Source: a virus. From it: a stretch of DNA of 27,613 nucleotides. The notes beneath the pieces are model-generated. The model searched no databases, had not been told where the DNA came from, and saw only the letters and a program-made list of their open reading frames with translations. Shown in pieces: positions 22,293 to 27,613 of this stretch (position 1 is its first letter; every line of letters starts with the position of its first letter). The position numbers and the translations under genes were made by a program. The stretch is taken from the IMG/VR virus record IMGVR_UViG_3300025117_000206, positions 1 through 27,613 of that record; one strand, written 5' to 3'.

Positions 22293-23441
22293 TTAAAGCG
22301 GAGGCATTTTTAACTTGATCTCTAAGTTTTCGTACAAACCCATGCTCTTCAGATAAGTATCAGTTTGTGCAATTGAATGATGCCTACACTGGAGCTGTAT
22401 CCGTTTCAGATCAACCCCGGCTTTATATGCCCTGACAACCCCGGTATGCTTCCAACTATATAAAGTGTGATCTTCAGAAAAATTGTGTTTCTGCAAAAAT
22501 GGCCGGTGCCGGTCGTTCATCCTGTTTTTCGAAATGCATGTTCTTTTGCCAGGGAAAAGCCAGTCACCTGAATTTTTAAATTGAACCAGGTTAATTATTG
22601 AATCGATCAATGAATCTGGGATGGTTACAAATTCGCTTTTATTATTTTTCGATATCGAAGCATCGATATAAATCATTCGATCAGAAAGCCTGATATCAGA
22701 TACTTTTAATTGCCTGATTTCATTCGGACGCATGAACGAATTATAAATGATCTGAATAAAACTCCAAAGCTCAGGATCTGACACAGATATTTCATTTTTT
22801 AATAATTCAATTTCAGAATCAGTATACGCTAGATTTCGAAGGCTTCGCTCTTCCTTTTGTTTTTCGAGTTCTGAAAATGGATTTTTTACAATTATCTCCC
22901 GCTTTTTAAGAATGCTCCAGAGCCGCTTGATATAACTTACATCATTATTAATAGTACTACCTTTTATCCCGGAGCTTATTCTCCAGTCAATATACTGATA
23001 GGCATCTTTACGGGAAAATTTGTCCAGGTTAATTGAATCCAGACCGTTTGTTTTTGCCCATTCAAGGAAGATATTCATACACGATGAATACGAATTGTAA
23101 GAGCCAGCCTTTAACCCAGATATCTTAAGCGCATATTCCATCCCTTTCCGGAGAGTCAAATCAATTGATTTTCCTTCAACTTTATCGCTGATGTGATATC
23201 CTTCCTCAAGCAACTGATTGATCGCCTTAATCCTTGCTTTTGCATAAGCCCTGCGGATGCGGATCGTGTCCGCTTCGTCTTTTCCAATCTCTTTATTAAT
23301 GGCATAGTCCCAACGGCGAATTGTCTTTTTCTCGACATCGCTCCAAACCCAGAACTGGATATACCACCGGCTGGTTAGTTTACCTTGTCGGTCATTTAAC
23401 AATGCTTCTTTGTAGGGTAATTTTTCTGTCTGTGTCTTCAT
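22293..23441 (-). CDS. int: Tyrosine recombinase (phage integrase)
   Basis: 382 residues from ATG 23441. The frame stays open to 23699, but the upstream part runs through the attP region and is not protein-like. The N-terminal arm-binding region (YIQFWVWSDVEKKTIRRWDY) is followed by a SAM-like core-binding domain (~98-180) and the catalytic domain: Arg238 (MRPNEIRQL), a Lys around 268 (KNNKSEFVTIP), His332 and Arg337 in KHTGVVRAY, His354/355 (CRHHSIAQT) and Tyr363 as nucleophile. The gene lies beside an attP-like region and is transcribed opposite to the late genes. It catalyses integration and, probably with a helper, excision. Confidence 0.95.
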   Translation of the reverse strand: MKTQTEKLPYKEALLNDRQGKLTSRWYIQFWVWSDVEKKTIRRWDYAINKEIGKDEADTIRIRRAYAKARIKAINQLLEEGYHISDKVEGKSIDLTLRKGMEYALKISGLKAGSYNSYSSCMNIFLEWAKTNGLDSINLDKFSRKDAYQYIDWRISSGIKGSTINNDVSYIKRLWSILKKREIIVKNPFSELEKQKEERSLRNLAYTDSEIELLKNEISVSDPELWSFIQIIYNSFMRPNEIRQLKVSDIRLSDRMIYIDASISKNNKSEFVTIPDSLIDSIINLVQFKNSGDWLFPGKRTCISKNRMNDRHRPFLQKHNFSEDHTLYSWKHTGVVRAYKAGVDLKRIQLQCRHHSIAQTDTYLKSMGLYENLEIKLKMPPL

Positions 23442-23523
23442 TTTTATCAGTTTTAATTGACTGAAAAGAGGCACCGAACAGAACACAACTGTGTCAACAG
23501 GTGTGTCAAGGTATAAAACAATA

Positions 23524-23556
23524 AACCCAACTAAATGTATGACAATTAGTTGGGTT
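23524..23556 (-). terminator. Hairpin/terminator between repressor and integrase
   Basis: AACCCAACTAA (23524-23534) pairs perfectly with TTAGTTGGGTT (23546-23556). On the minus strand it is followed by TTTATTGTTTT, so it would stop leftward transcripts from the repressor. It lies inside the putative attP and could also be a core-site element. Confidence 0.6.
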
Positions 23557-23606
23557 AGTAGATGGGTGGATGATGGGATTTGAATTTTCCGTATTTTCCG
23601 GCTTAT

Positions 23607-23637
23607 AAAGTGCTGTAAATCAATACAGCACTTTTTT
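23607..23637. terminator. Hairpin with flanking A/T runs after the repressor gene
   Basis: AAAGTGCTGTA (23607-23617) pairs with TACAGCACTTT (23624-23634) around a 6-nt loop. The T-run is on the plus strand, and a shorter TTTAT is on the minus strand. It is probably bidirectional, ending the repressor transcript or blocking read-through into it. Confidence 0.6.
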
Positions 23638-23658
23638 ATTTTTGAAAAAATTACTGTG

Positions 23659-24090
23659 TCATTCTGTGTCATTCTGATAATCAGTATTATAGACATCAAT
23701 TTTGTGAAGTAAAAGCAGCGATTTTAAGTAGGCATTTTCCCGAAGCAACCTTCTGTTTTCTTCGGTCAAAAGTTGAATAATTTTCTTGTTTGATTTTTTC
23801 TCTTTTAACGGATCTTTAGATAAGATTCTGAAATCCATTCGCGGATCTTCAACAGCAATCAGCTTTTCTTCCTTATCATTATCTATATCATCAGGAAAAA
23901 AGAAAGCAGGTTTAACCTCTAATAAGTTTGCCAACTTAATAATGTGGTCCATTTTTAAATTCTCAATTATACCTCTTTCCAACTGAGAACCCCAGCCTCC
24001 GGGATCTTTGGAACCAATAGCATTTCCCAAATCTGCTTGAGTTAGTTTTTTTTTCTCGCGTAACTCTCTGATTTTCTGGCCTAATTCCAT
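23659..24090 (-). CDS. XRE-family repressor, CI-like
   Basis: 143 residues. Residues 3-62 form an XRE helix-turn-helix (LGQKIRELREKKKLTQADLGNAIG ... SQLERG), followed by KLANLLEV and PAFFFPDD. An acidic linker leads to a C-terminal coiled coil (IIQLLTEENRRLLRENAYLKSLLLL) that could dimerise. There is no LexA-like peptidase motif, so RecA cleavage is not expected; inactivation may instead involve the antirepressor at 4374. It is divergent from the Cro-like gene with operators between. Its 3' end overlaps the CTGTGTCATT repeats of the putative attP. Confidence 0.88.
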   Translation of the reverse strand: MELGQKIRELREKKKLTQADLGNAIGSKDPGGWGSQLERGIIENLKMDHIIKLANLLEVKPAFFFPDDIDNDKEEKLIAVEDPRMDFRILSKDPLKEKKSNKKIIQLLTEENRRLLRENAYLKSLLLLHKIDVYNTDYQNDTE

Positions 24091-24103
24091 AATTTTTTAA
24101 TTA

Positions 24104-24118
24104 TAGTATAAAATACCA
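24104..24118. promoter_or_regulatory. Repressor operator O1
   Basis: TAGTATAAAATACCA, a 15-bp near-palindrome 13 bp upstream of the CI-like start codon. The same sequence occurs inverted at 24520-24534, and the perfect version lies at 24139-24153. Confidence 0.7.
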
Positions 24119-24126
24119 TAAAAACA

Positions 24127-24159
24127 TTTGGTTTATAGTAGTATTAAATACTATATTTG
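24127..24159 (+). promoter_or_regulatory. Rightward early promoter (cro side)
   Basis: TTTG at 24127-24130 and TATATTTG at 24152-24159 (exact TAnnTTTG) with 21 bp between. Operator O2 fills the spacer and touches the -7 box, so a bound repressor would block this promoter. The leader is about 30 nt. Confidence 0.75.
24139..24153. promoter_or_regulatory. Repressor operator O2
   Basis: TAGTATTAAATACTA, a perfect 15-bp palindrome (7+1+7) in the spacer of the rightward early promoter. Confidence 0.8.
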
Positions 24160-24197
24160 TAAAGATTTATTTACAACCTGTCAATTAAAACGCACAA

Positions 24198-24509
24198 ATG
24201 TACCCAAAAGTTTCAAAAAAGTATAGAGTAAAGGAGCTGATCAATAGCCTACCTGCAACAGATAGGGACGTCGCCATGAAACAGTTACCTGAATATCTTG
24301 GAGTGAGCCGGCAAACATTCAGTAAAATACTAAATGTGAGCGTAGATGATGATTATGAACCTGCTTCCGGAACACTGATTAAACTTGCATCATTTATGAA
24401 TTGCAGCACCGAAGAATTACTCGAAAATAAACCTGATTCTATTACAATCGATCAGCTTCGGGTATTATCCAGTACAAACACAGCCAAAGAACTTACATTA
24501 TCAAAATGA
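24198..24509 (+). CDS. XRE-family regulator, Cro-like
   Basis: 103 residues. An N-terminal basic segment leads to a helix-turn-helix in residues ~28-70 (LPEYLGVSRQTFSKILNV ... TLIKLASFMNCSTEELLEN). It is transcribed divergently from the CI-like gene, from a promoter overlapped by operator O2. By position it is the Cro counterpart of the lysis-lysogeny switch, though which protein binds which operator is not shown by sequence. Confidence 0.85.
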   Translation: MYPKVSKKYRVKELINSLPATDRDVAMKQLPEYLGVSRQTFSKILNVSVDDDYEPASGTLIKLASFMNCSTEELLENKPDSITIDQLRVLSSTNTAKELTLSK

Positions 24510-24519
24510 TTAAAGATTG

Positions 24520-24534
24520 TGGTATTTTATACTA
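24520..24534. promoter_or_regulatory. Repressor operator O3
   Basis: TGGTATTTTATACTA is the exact reverse complement of O1, located between the Cro-like gene and the LuxR-type gene. A half-site, AAATACTA, follows near 24562. It may let the switch proteins also control the downstream regulator. Confidence 0.7.
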
Positions 24535-24574
24535 TAAATATCACAACTCCTTAAACAATTAAATACTACCCAAT

Positions 24575-25123
24575 ATGATGATTTTGAAAAACCTTGAATT
24601 TCACCGCTCTGTAGAAGGTAAAGATGCTATGTACCGAAATTGCGGAGCCCCTAACAGTATTTTGATCGAACCCACTTCTACGGAAATTATTATTCCATTG
24701 CTGGCACAAACCGAAGCGCAATTTCCACGATGCTACAAGCGATTAAAAGAAGTTTACGGACAAAGCCGGGAATTCCGTTATCTGGCTGCACGCCGATTTA
24801 TAAAGTGCAATTGTGGCGAATTTGATAATGTGCTGGATGTTGACGATAACGGCCTGATTCATCCTGAACTGGTTACCTGCCCCATGCGAGGTGAATGTCT
24901 GGATGAAGGAATTATCTGCCTTCCGGAACGCGAAACAGGTTTAACGGCTCGTGAAAAAGAAATTGCCCAATTGGTTGCAAAGGGTATGTCGAACGAGGAA
25001 ATTGCCAGGATGCTTTTCATCGGTATCGATGCAGTTAAATCGCATGTGCAAAACTGTTTACGCAAACTCAATCTTCATTGCAGGGCCAGCCTGTCAAGTT
25101 ACATTACCCAAATGAATTCATGA
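24575..25123 (+). CDS. LuxR-type HTH regulator with Cys-rich middle domain
   Basis: 182 residues. The C-terminal ~62 residues are a clear LuxR/FixJ DNA-binding domain (LTAREKEIAQLVAKGMSNEEIARMLFIGIDAVKSH, then VQNCLRKL and the terminal helix). The N-terminal part has no receiver domain but several cysteines (CNCGEFDNV, TCPMRGECLDEGIIC) that could bind zinc. Bacteroidota phages and conjugative elements often carry such proteins near their control regions. It follows operator O3. It is a candidate activator of later phage promoters, including the TGTCCTTT set, but that is inference. Confidence 0.85.
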   Translation: MMILKNLEFHRSVEGKDAMYRNCGAPNSILIEPTSTEIIIPLLAQTEAQFPRCYKRLKEVYGQSREFRYLAARRFIKCNCGEFDNVLDVDDNGLIHPELVTCPMRGECLDEGIICLPERETGLTAREKEIAQLVAKGMSNEEIARMLFIGIDAVKSHVQNCLRKLNLHCRASLSSYITQMNS

Positions 25124-25130
25124 ATTAACT

Positions 25131-25186
25131 AACCGGGGCTTCTGCGTTCTTTCTGGCTACAACCTACAATTATGGAAGCTCCGGTT
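25131..25186 (+). terminator. Hairpin after the LuxR-type gene
   Basis: AACCGGGGCTTC (25131-25142) pairs with GAAGCTCCGGTT (25175-25186) with one G-U pair and a 32-nt loop, followed by TAAATATTTTTAA. It begins 7 nt after the gene. The rest of 25187-25318 contains repeat-like CCCTGAGTTTATCGAAGGG sequence and no ORF. Confidence 0.5.
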
Positions 25187-25318
25187 TAAATATTTTTAAT
25201 TGATTGATCGCAGTCTGGCCGCTGTTAAGGGCCGAAGTTATTTTTTGCAAATCTAAATGCGGCTACGGTGGCGGTTATTTACCCTGAGTTTATCGAAGGG
25301 TTCACTGGAGCAAAATTT

Positions 25319-25390
<72 letters not shown>

Positions 25391-25407
25391 CACGGTGAAT
25401 GAAGCAA

Positions 25408-25439
25408 AATCGGGGTAGAATCCCTGCGGTGCCCCGATT
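25408..25439 (+). terminator. Hairpin downstream of the tRNA
   Basis: AATCGGGG (25408-25415) pairs with CCCCGATT (25432-25439), with an outer GGTGA/TCACC pairing at 25394-25398 and 25441-25445. There is no T-run. It may end or process the tRNA transcript. Confidence 0.45.
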
Positions 25440-25568
25440 ATCACCCACTTACACAGGCTCAGTGGTCGAAATCGTTGCCTGAGCGCGAAGCAGTCATAGG
25501 CAAATCGTCAATTATAAATAATTTAATAGCAAATGAAAATTGCGTCCCCACGCCAAAAACTAACAATT

Positions 25569-25784
25569 ATGTATGTCGAAATTGTAACACCTAACCCCGA
25601 TTCGAAGCAATCACGCTTTGCTTTACAGGATCTGACTATTGAAGAGCTTGAAATTATTCAAAGCTCGCTGGTAACTTTTAAACAACATTCCCTTCAGGAT
25701 CCTGAAGTTTTTAAGATCCCCAGGCAGCTTATAGTTGCCATGTTTCAGAAGATTGATCAGGAATTGGTAAATGCACGGTCATGA
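25569..25784 (+). CDS. Small early hypothetical protein
   Basis: 71 residues if begun at 25569 (MYVEIVTPNPDSKQ), or 83 from the in-frame ATG at 25533. I prefer 25569 because AAACTAACAATT before it looks like a Bacteroidota leader and the extra 12 residues are basic and unstructured. The sequence is helical (LTIEELEIIQSSLVTFKQH; LIVAMFQKIDQELV) and unrecognised. It is the first of a run of overlapping small genes typical of phage early regions. Confidence 0.7.
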   Translation: MYVEIVTPNPDSKQSRFALQDLTIEELEIIQSSLVTFKQHSLQDPEVFKIPRQLIVAMFQKIDQELVNARS

Positions 25785-25993
25785 AATCAGGAATAGCCAA
25801 TTTAAAAGACGGCAGCCGTAGGATTATTATTTATGGTGGCGAGGTTACCGACTTTGGCGATAAGCTTGCCGAAGCTGCCGAGAAGGATCCTGACCTGGAA
25901 CGACAAATTACCATCGCCGCCCTATCGTTGCAATACACCCGCATGTCGCGCGATTTTGGTGAACAGATGATTGAAATGGTAAATAGCAAATAA
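25781..25993 (+). CDS. Small early hypothetical protein
   Basis: 70 residues, ATGA-coupled to the preceding gene. A short beta start (DGSRRIIIYGGEV) leads into helices (FGDKLAEAAEKDPDLERQI, MSRDFGEQMIEMV). No family recognised. Its last codons run into the 23-bp repeat at 25988-26010. Confidence 0.7.
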   Translation: MKSGIANLKDGSRRIIIYGGEVTDFGDKLAEAAEKDPDLERQITIAALSLQYTRMSRDFGEQMIEMVNSK

Positions 25994-26010
25994 ATAAATC
26001 GTAAATATTC
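25988..26010 (+). repeat. 23-bp direct repeat shared with 9750-9772
   Basis: The sequence (AAATAAATAAATCG followed by TAAATATTC) is identical at the two sites, and both are followed by GTCC or TGTCC. Both precede a gene start, at 26016 and 9844. Confidence 0.85.
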
Positions 26011-26015
26011 GTCCC

Positions 26016-26291
26016 ATGTTTGCCCAGGAAGCCCGACAATATATCGAGAAGCTGATTCGCCTTCAGAAAAAAATTGAAGCGAAAGGTTACCGGTACATCG
26101 ATCACGGCGCAGTTAAGCAAGCCCGCGAGCATTTAAAAAATCAGCTTGAATTCTATCCTTACAATACCGACGATAAAATGCGCCGGTTCTGGGACCATCA
26201 CCGCAGCGAAATACGTGGACTAATACCAAGCGAAAGTCACCGGTGCTTTAAAAAACTAATGACCGAATTTATTAACCTCCAAAACCAATGA
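26016..26291 (+). CDS. Small early hypothetical protein
   Basis: 91 residues, basic and helical (ARQYIEKLIRLQKKIEAKGYRY; HGAVKQAREHLKNQLEF; MTEFINLQNQ). No recognised family. ATGA overlap with the zinc-ribbon gene indicates an operon. Confidence 0.72.
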   Translation: MFAQEARQYIEKLIRLQKKIEAKGYRYIDHGAVKQAREHLKNQLEFYPYNTDDKMRRFWDHHRSEIRGLIPSESHRCFKKLMTEFINLQNQ

Positions 26292-26680
26292 TTACAAAAC
26301 TCACCAAAACTGACCACCACGAACAATCGCTGCAGATGGACCAAGAAACGAAGTATCTGGTACGCGAAGCCATGGAAGCCATGCTCTCCCATCAATTCGG
26401 ATCAATAGAACTACGCGACCGTGCAATGAAGCTGAAACGAATGTTGGAAGACCCGGCCAATGAAGACCGGCCTGCCATATTCCAGAAAACACATGGAATG
26501 ATTATTACCTGTCCTGATTGTGGAGGTAGCCAATGCCGGAAGATATTCCCTGATGACCGAAAAGAAGAAATTGAATTTCACCCATGTACAACCTGTAAAG
26601 GCGAAGGGCAACTTTTTCACGAAGTCATCCGAAAATCATACGTTCCGACCGAATATCACCGCCGAAAATTAGCCAAATGA
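26288..26680 (+). CDS. Zinc-ribbon protein of the early region
   Basis: 130 residues. Two Cys pairs of DnaJ-like zinc-finger style are visible: CPDCGG at 75-80 and CTTCKGEG at 100-107. This suggests one zinc site that may bind nucleic acid or protein. The N-terminal 65 residues are helical (LVREAMEAMLSHQFGSIELRDRAMKLKRMLED). It overlaps both neighbours by 4 nt (ATGA). Role unknown. Confidence 0.78.
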   Translation: MITKLTKTDHHEQSLQMDQETKYLVREAMEAMLSHQFGSIELRDRAMKLKRMLEDPANEDRPAIFQKTHGMIITCPDCGGSQCRKIFPDDRKEEIEFHPCTTCKGEGQLFHEVIRKSYVPTEYHRRKLAK

Positions 26681-26901
26681 AAAGATCAGTAAAAGTTATT
26701 GCACTTCTGGTTCTGTGGTTGCAATTGTCATCATTTACCGGATGCACATCTATGAAATACGCCATCAGGCAACACAATTGCAAGCTGATACAGAAGGAAA
26801 TAAGGTTGCACGGAAAACTAAAAATAGACCGGTCGCAAAGGCAAAATTTCTATTGGTCAATGCGTCCGATTGGTCACTGGCCCTTCCAATTTTTACAATA
26901 A
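26677..26901 (+). CDS. Small predicted lipoprotein
   Basis: 74 residues. The N-terminus KRSVKVIALLVLWLQLSSFTGC has charged, hydrophobic and lipobox-like parts with Cys at ~23. The mature part is short and basic (KLIQKEIRLHGKLKIDRSQ). ATGA overlap with the zinc-ribbon gene supports this frame over the overlapping +2 frame beginning at 26715. Phage early lipoproteins can block superinfection; that is only a possibility here. Confidence 0.6.
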   Translation: MKRSVKVIALLVLWLQLSSFTGCTSMKYAIRQHNCKLIQKEIRLHGKLKIDRSQRQNFYWSMRPIGHWPFQFLQ

Positions 26902-26922
26902 TTAACCTATAAGTTAACTTTT

Positions 26923-27126
26923 ATGCCAAAACTCGATAAGATGTTCTCGCTGGAGGTAACTCCGGAGCAATTTCTCCGCAACTGTTCCCGTGAAGAATTA
27001 ATTGAAACTGATTTACTCCTGAACTCGCCACGCCATCAAAAAACGATGCATGGGACTTATGCACCGGCTGCTGATAAAAAGCAATTGAATAGTAACCAAG
27101 TAATAAAAACAACTTTAAAATCATGA
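26923..27126 (+). CDS. Small early hypothetical protein
   Basis: 67 residues, soluble. The first half is helical (TPEQFLRNCSREELIETDLLLN), the second half polar (RHQKTMHGTYAPAADKKQ). ATGA-coupled to the next gene. No family recognised. Confidence 0.68.
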   Translation: MPKLDKMFSLEVTPEQFLRNCSREELIETDLLLNSPRHQKTMHGTYAPAADKKQLNSNQVIKTTLKS

Positions 27127-27587
27127 AATTAACACTTGAAAAAACAACTGCAAAAAAACTCTATCCCGAATCACCAGAGTGGTTCCGGAAAGTATTAACC
27201 GAAACATTTGGAGATGACTGTTTCAAGAAAAAAACCTTCGAAGACATTAAAACCTTTGAGGATGCTTGCGAAGAACTGGAAATATATCCGGAAGATGTAT
27301 TCAACGCAAATGACTGCTCTGATGAAGTAGCCTACAAAAAATTAAAGGTTATCGCAAAGGCAATTAACCAGAACTGGACACCCGATTGGGACAATGCCAA
27401 TCAGCAAAAATGGTGGCCTTACTTCAAGCTGTCTTCCGGTTTCGGTTTTTCGTACTCGTGTTACTACTACGTTGTCACGTTTACGTCTGTCGGCTCTCGC
27501 CTTTGCTTCGAGTCTGAGGCTAAATGCACTTATGCAGCCAAGCAATTCCTTGATATCTACGAACAATTTATAACCATTAAAAAATAA
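27123..27587 (+). CDS. Phage protein with hypervariable-looking C-terminus (DGR-target-like)
   Basis: 154 residues. Residues 1-100 are an ordinary charged helical domain (FEDIKTFEDACEELEIYPEDVF; KKLKVIAKAIN) ending NQQKWWPYFKL. Residues 105-129 are very different: GFGFS followed by YSCYYYVVTFTS and VGSRLCF, then a helix AKQFLDIYEQFI. In codons 106-129 only 6 of 72 bases are A while the rest of the gene is A-rich, no codon ends in A, and the putatively variable positions are all NNY set between fixed TCG/ACG codons. That is what a DGR variable repeat looks like. The TR at 1102-1216 is not its template. From memory, similar C-termini occur in Bacteroidota phage proteins; no function is assigned. 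Confidence 0.8.
   Translation: MKLTLEKTTAKKLYPESPEWFRKVLTETFGDDCFKKKTFEDIKTFEDACEELEIYPEDVFNANDCSDEVAYKKLKVIAKAINQNWTPDWDNANQQKWWPYFKLSSGFGFSYSCYYYVVTFTSVGSRLCFESEAKCTYAAKQFLDIYEQFITIKK
27438..27509 (+). other. Adenine-poor, NNY-rich segment (candidate second VR)
   Basis: Codons 106-129 of the gene at 27123. Nine consecutive or alternating codons (TAC, TGT, TAC, TAC, TAC, GTT, GTC, TTT, TCT) could all derive from AAY, separated by TCG and ACG codons like those in the known TR. No partner repeat is found in this window. Confidence 0.45.
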
Positions 27588-27592
27588 AAATC

Positions 27593-27613
27593 ATGGCCAA
27601 AAAATCAGTGAAA
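27593..27613 (+). CDS. Start of next gene (3'-partial)
   Basis: ATG 27593 opens seven codons (MAKKSVK) to the window edge, 5 nt after the preceding stop, with AAAAAATAAAAATC before it as for other genes here. Too short to identify. Confidence 0.4.

Larger units (their letters stand above)
23490..23673. other. Putative attP: tRNA-like core flanked by arm-type repeats
   Basis: Four direct copies of TGTGTCA occur as two pairs: 23490-23497 and 23502-23509 (TGTGTCAA), then 23655-23661 and 23665-23671 (in CTGTGTCATT repeats). Between them, the minus strand of 23563-23584 reads like the 3' end of a tRNA gene: a TTCAAAT T-loop, CCCAT T-stem strand and CATCCAC acceptor strand. Paired arm sites around a tRNA-derived core are the layout of an attP. 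The four sites share one orientation. The core boundaries are inferred. Confidence 0.6.

Noticed and set aside
23442-23699. N-terminal extension of the integrase by 86 residues
   Set aside because: The extension runs through the attP-like repeats and the 23524-23556 hairpin and is not protein-like; ATG 23441 begins a typical integrase N-terminus.
27438-27509. The TR at 1102-1216 as template for the gene at 27123
   Set aside because: Apart from short shared ACG/GGC codon patterns, the two cannot be aligned with adenine-only differences.

Overview
The window reads as most of a temperate, tailed (siphovirus-like) phage genome of a Bacteroidota host. Host assignment rests on promoter grammar (TAnnTTTG -7 boxes with an upstream TTTG/TTG), scarcity of Shine-Dalgarno sites, intergenic AT-rich 'taaatagtaaat' repeats and CTGAGC/TCGAAGG-type repeats, and the families seen: a DGR reverse transcriptase, BspA-type LRR fibre, M15 endolysin and an initiator tRNA of the Bacteroidota type. 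No packaging, capsid or replication genes are visible, so the window is a part of a larger genome.

Layout. (1) 1-3275: a diversity-generating retroelement (DGR). The 3' part of the variable target gene is followed by its template repeat, the reverse transcriptase and two unrecognised genes, closed by a terminator. (2) 3276-4960: an AT-rich island resembling a moron cassette, with a membrane/lipoprotein gene, a tiny membrane ORF, a ribbon-helix-helix repressor on the minus strand and a divergent P22-type antirepressor. (3) 4988-18696: tail module with three small genes, the tape measure, tail/baseplate proteins, a collagen-like fibre, a 14-unit BspA-like LRR fibre, a large hub-like protein with a propeller-like tail, a BppU-like protein and a second collagen-like protein. 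(4) 18748-22230: lysis and envelope module (holin, M15 endolysin, spanin-like protein, exported proteins), closed by a terminator. (5) 22293-25123: tyrosine integrase (minus), an apparently intact attP, CI-like repressor (minus) facing a Cro-like gene, then a LuxR-HTH regulator, with three copies of a 15-bp operator palindrome. (6) 25319-27613: an initiator tRNA and overlapping early genes, ending in a gene whose C-terminus looks like a second hypervariable region.

How it works together. Lysogeny is probably set at the CI/Cro switch (23659-24509). After induction the early genes run rightward from the cro promoter. The structural and lysis genes seem to be driven by a repeated promoter: five intergenic sites carry TGTCCTTT exactly 28 bp before a -7-like TAnnTTyG box, each just upstream of a late transcription unit. 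I regard this five-copy fixed-spacing promoter as the least expected regulatory signal here. The DGR rewrites the end of a probable receptor-binding protein: 14 of 28 template adenines differ in the variable repeat and none of the 87 other bases differ. The adenine-poor, NNY-rich 3' end of the gene at 27123-27587 suggests another diversified protein whose template is not in this window.
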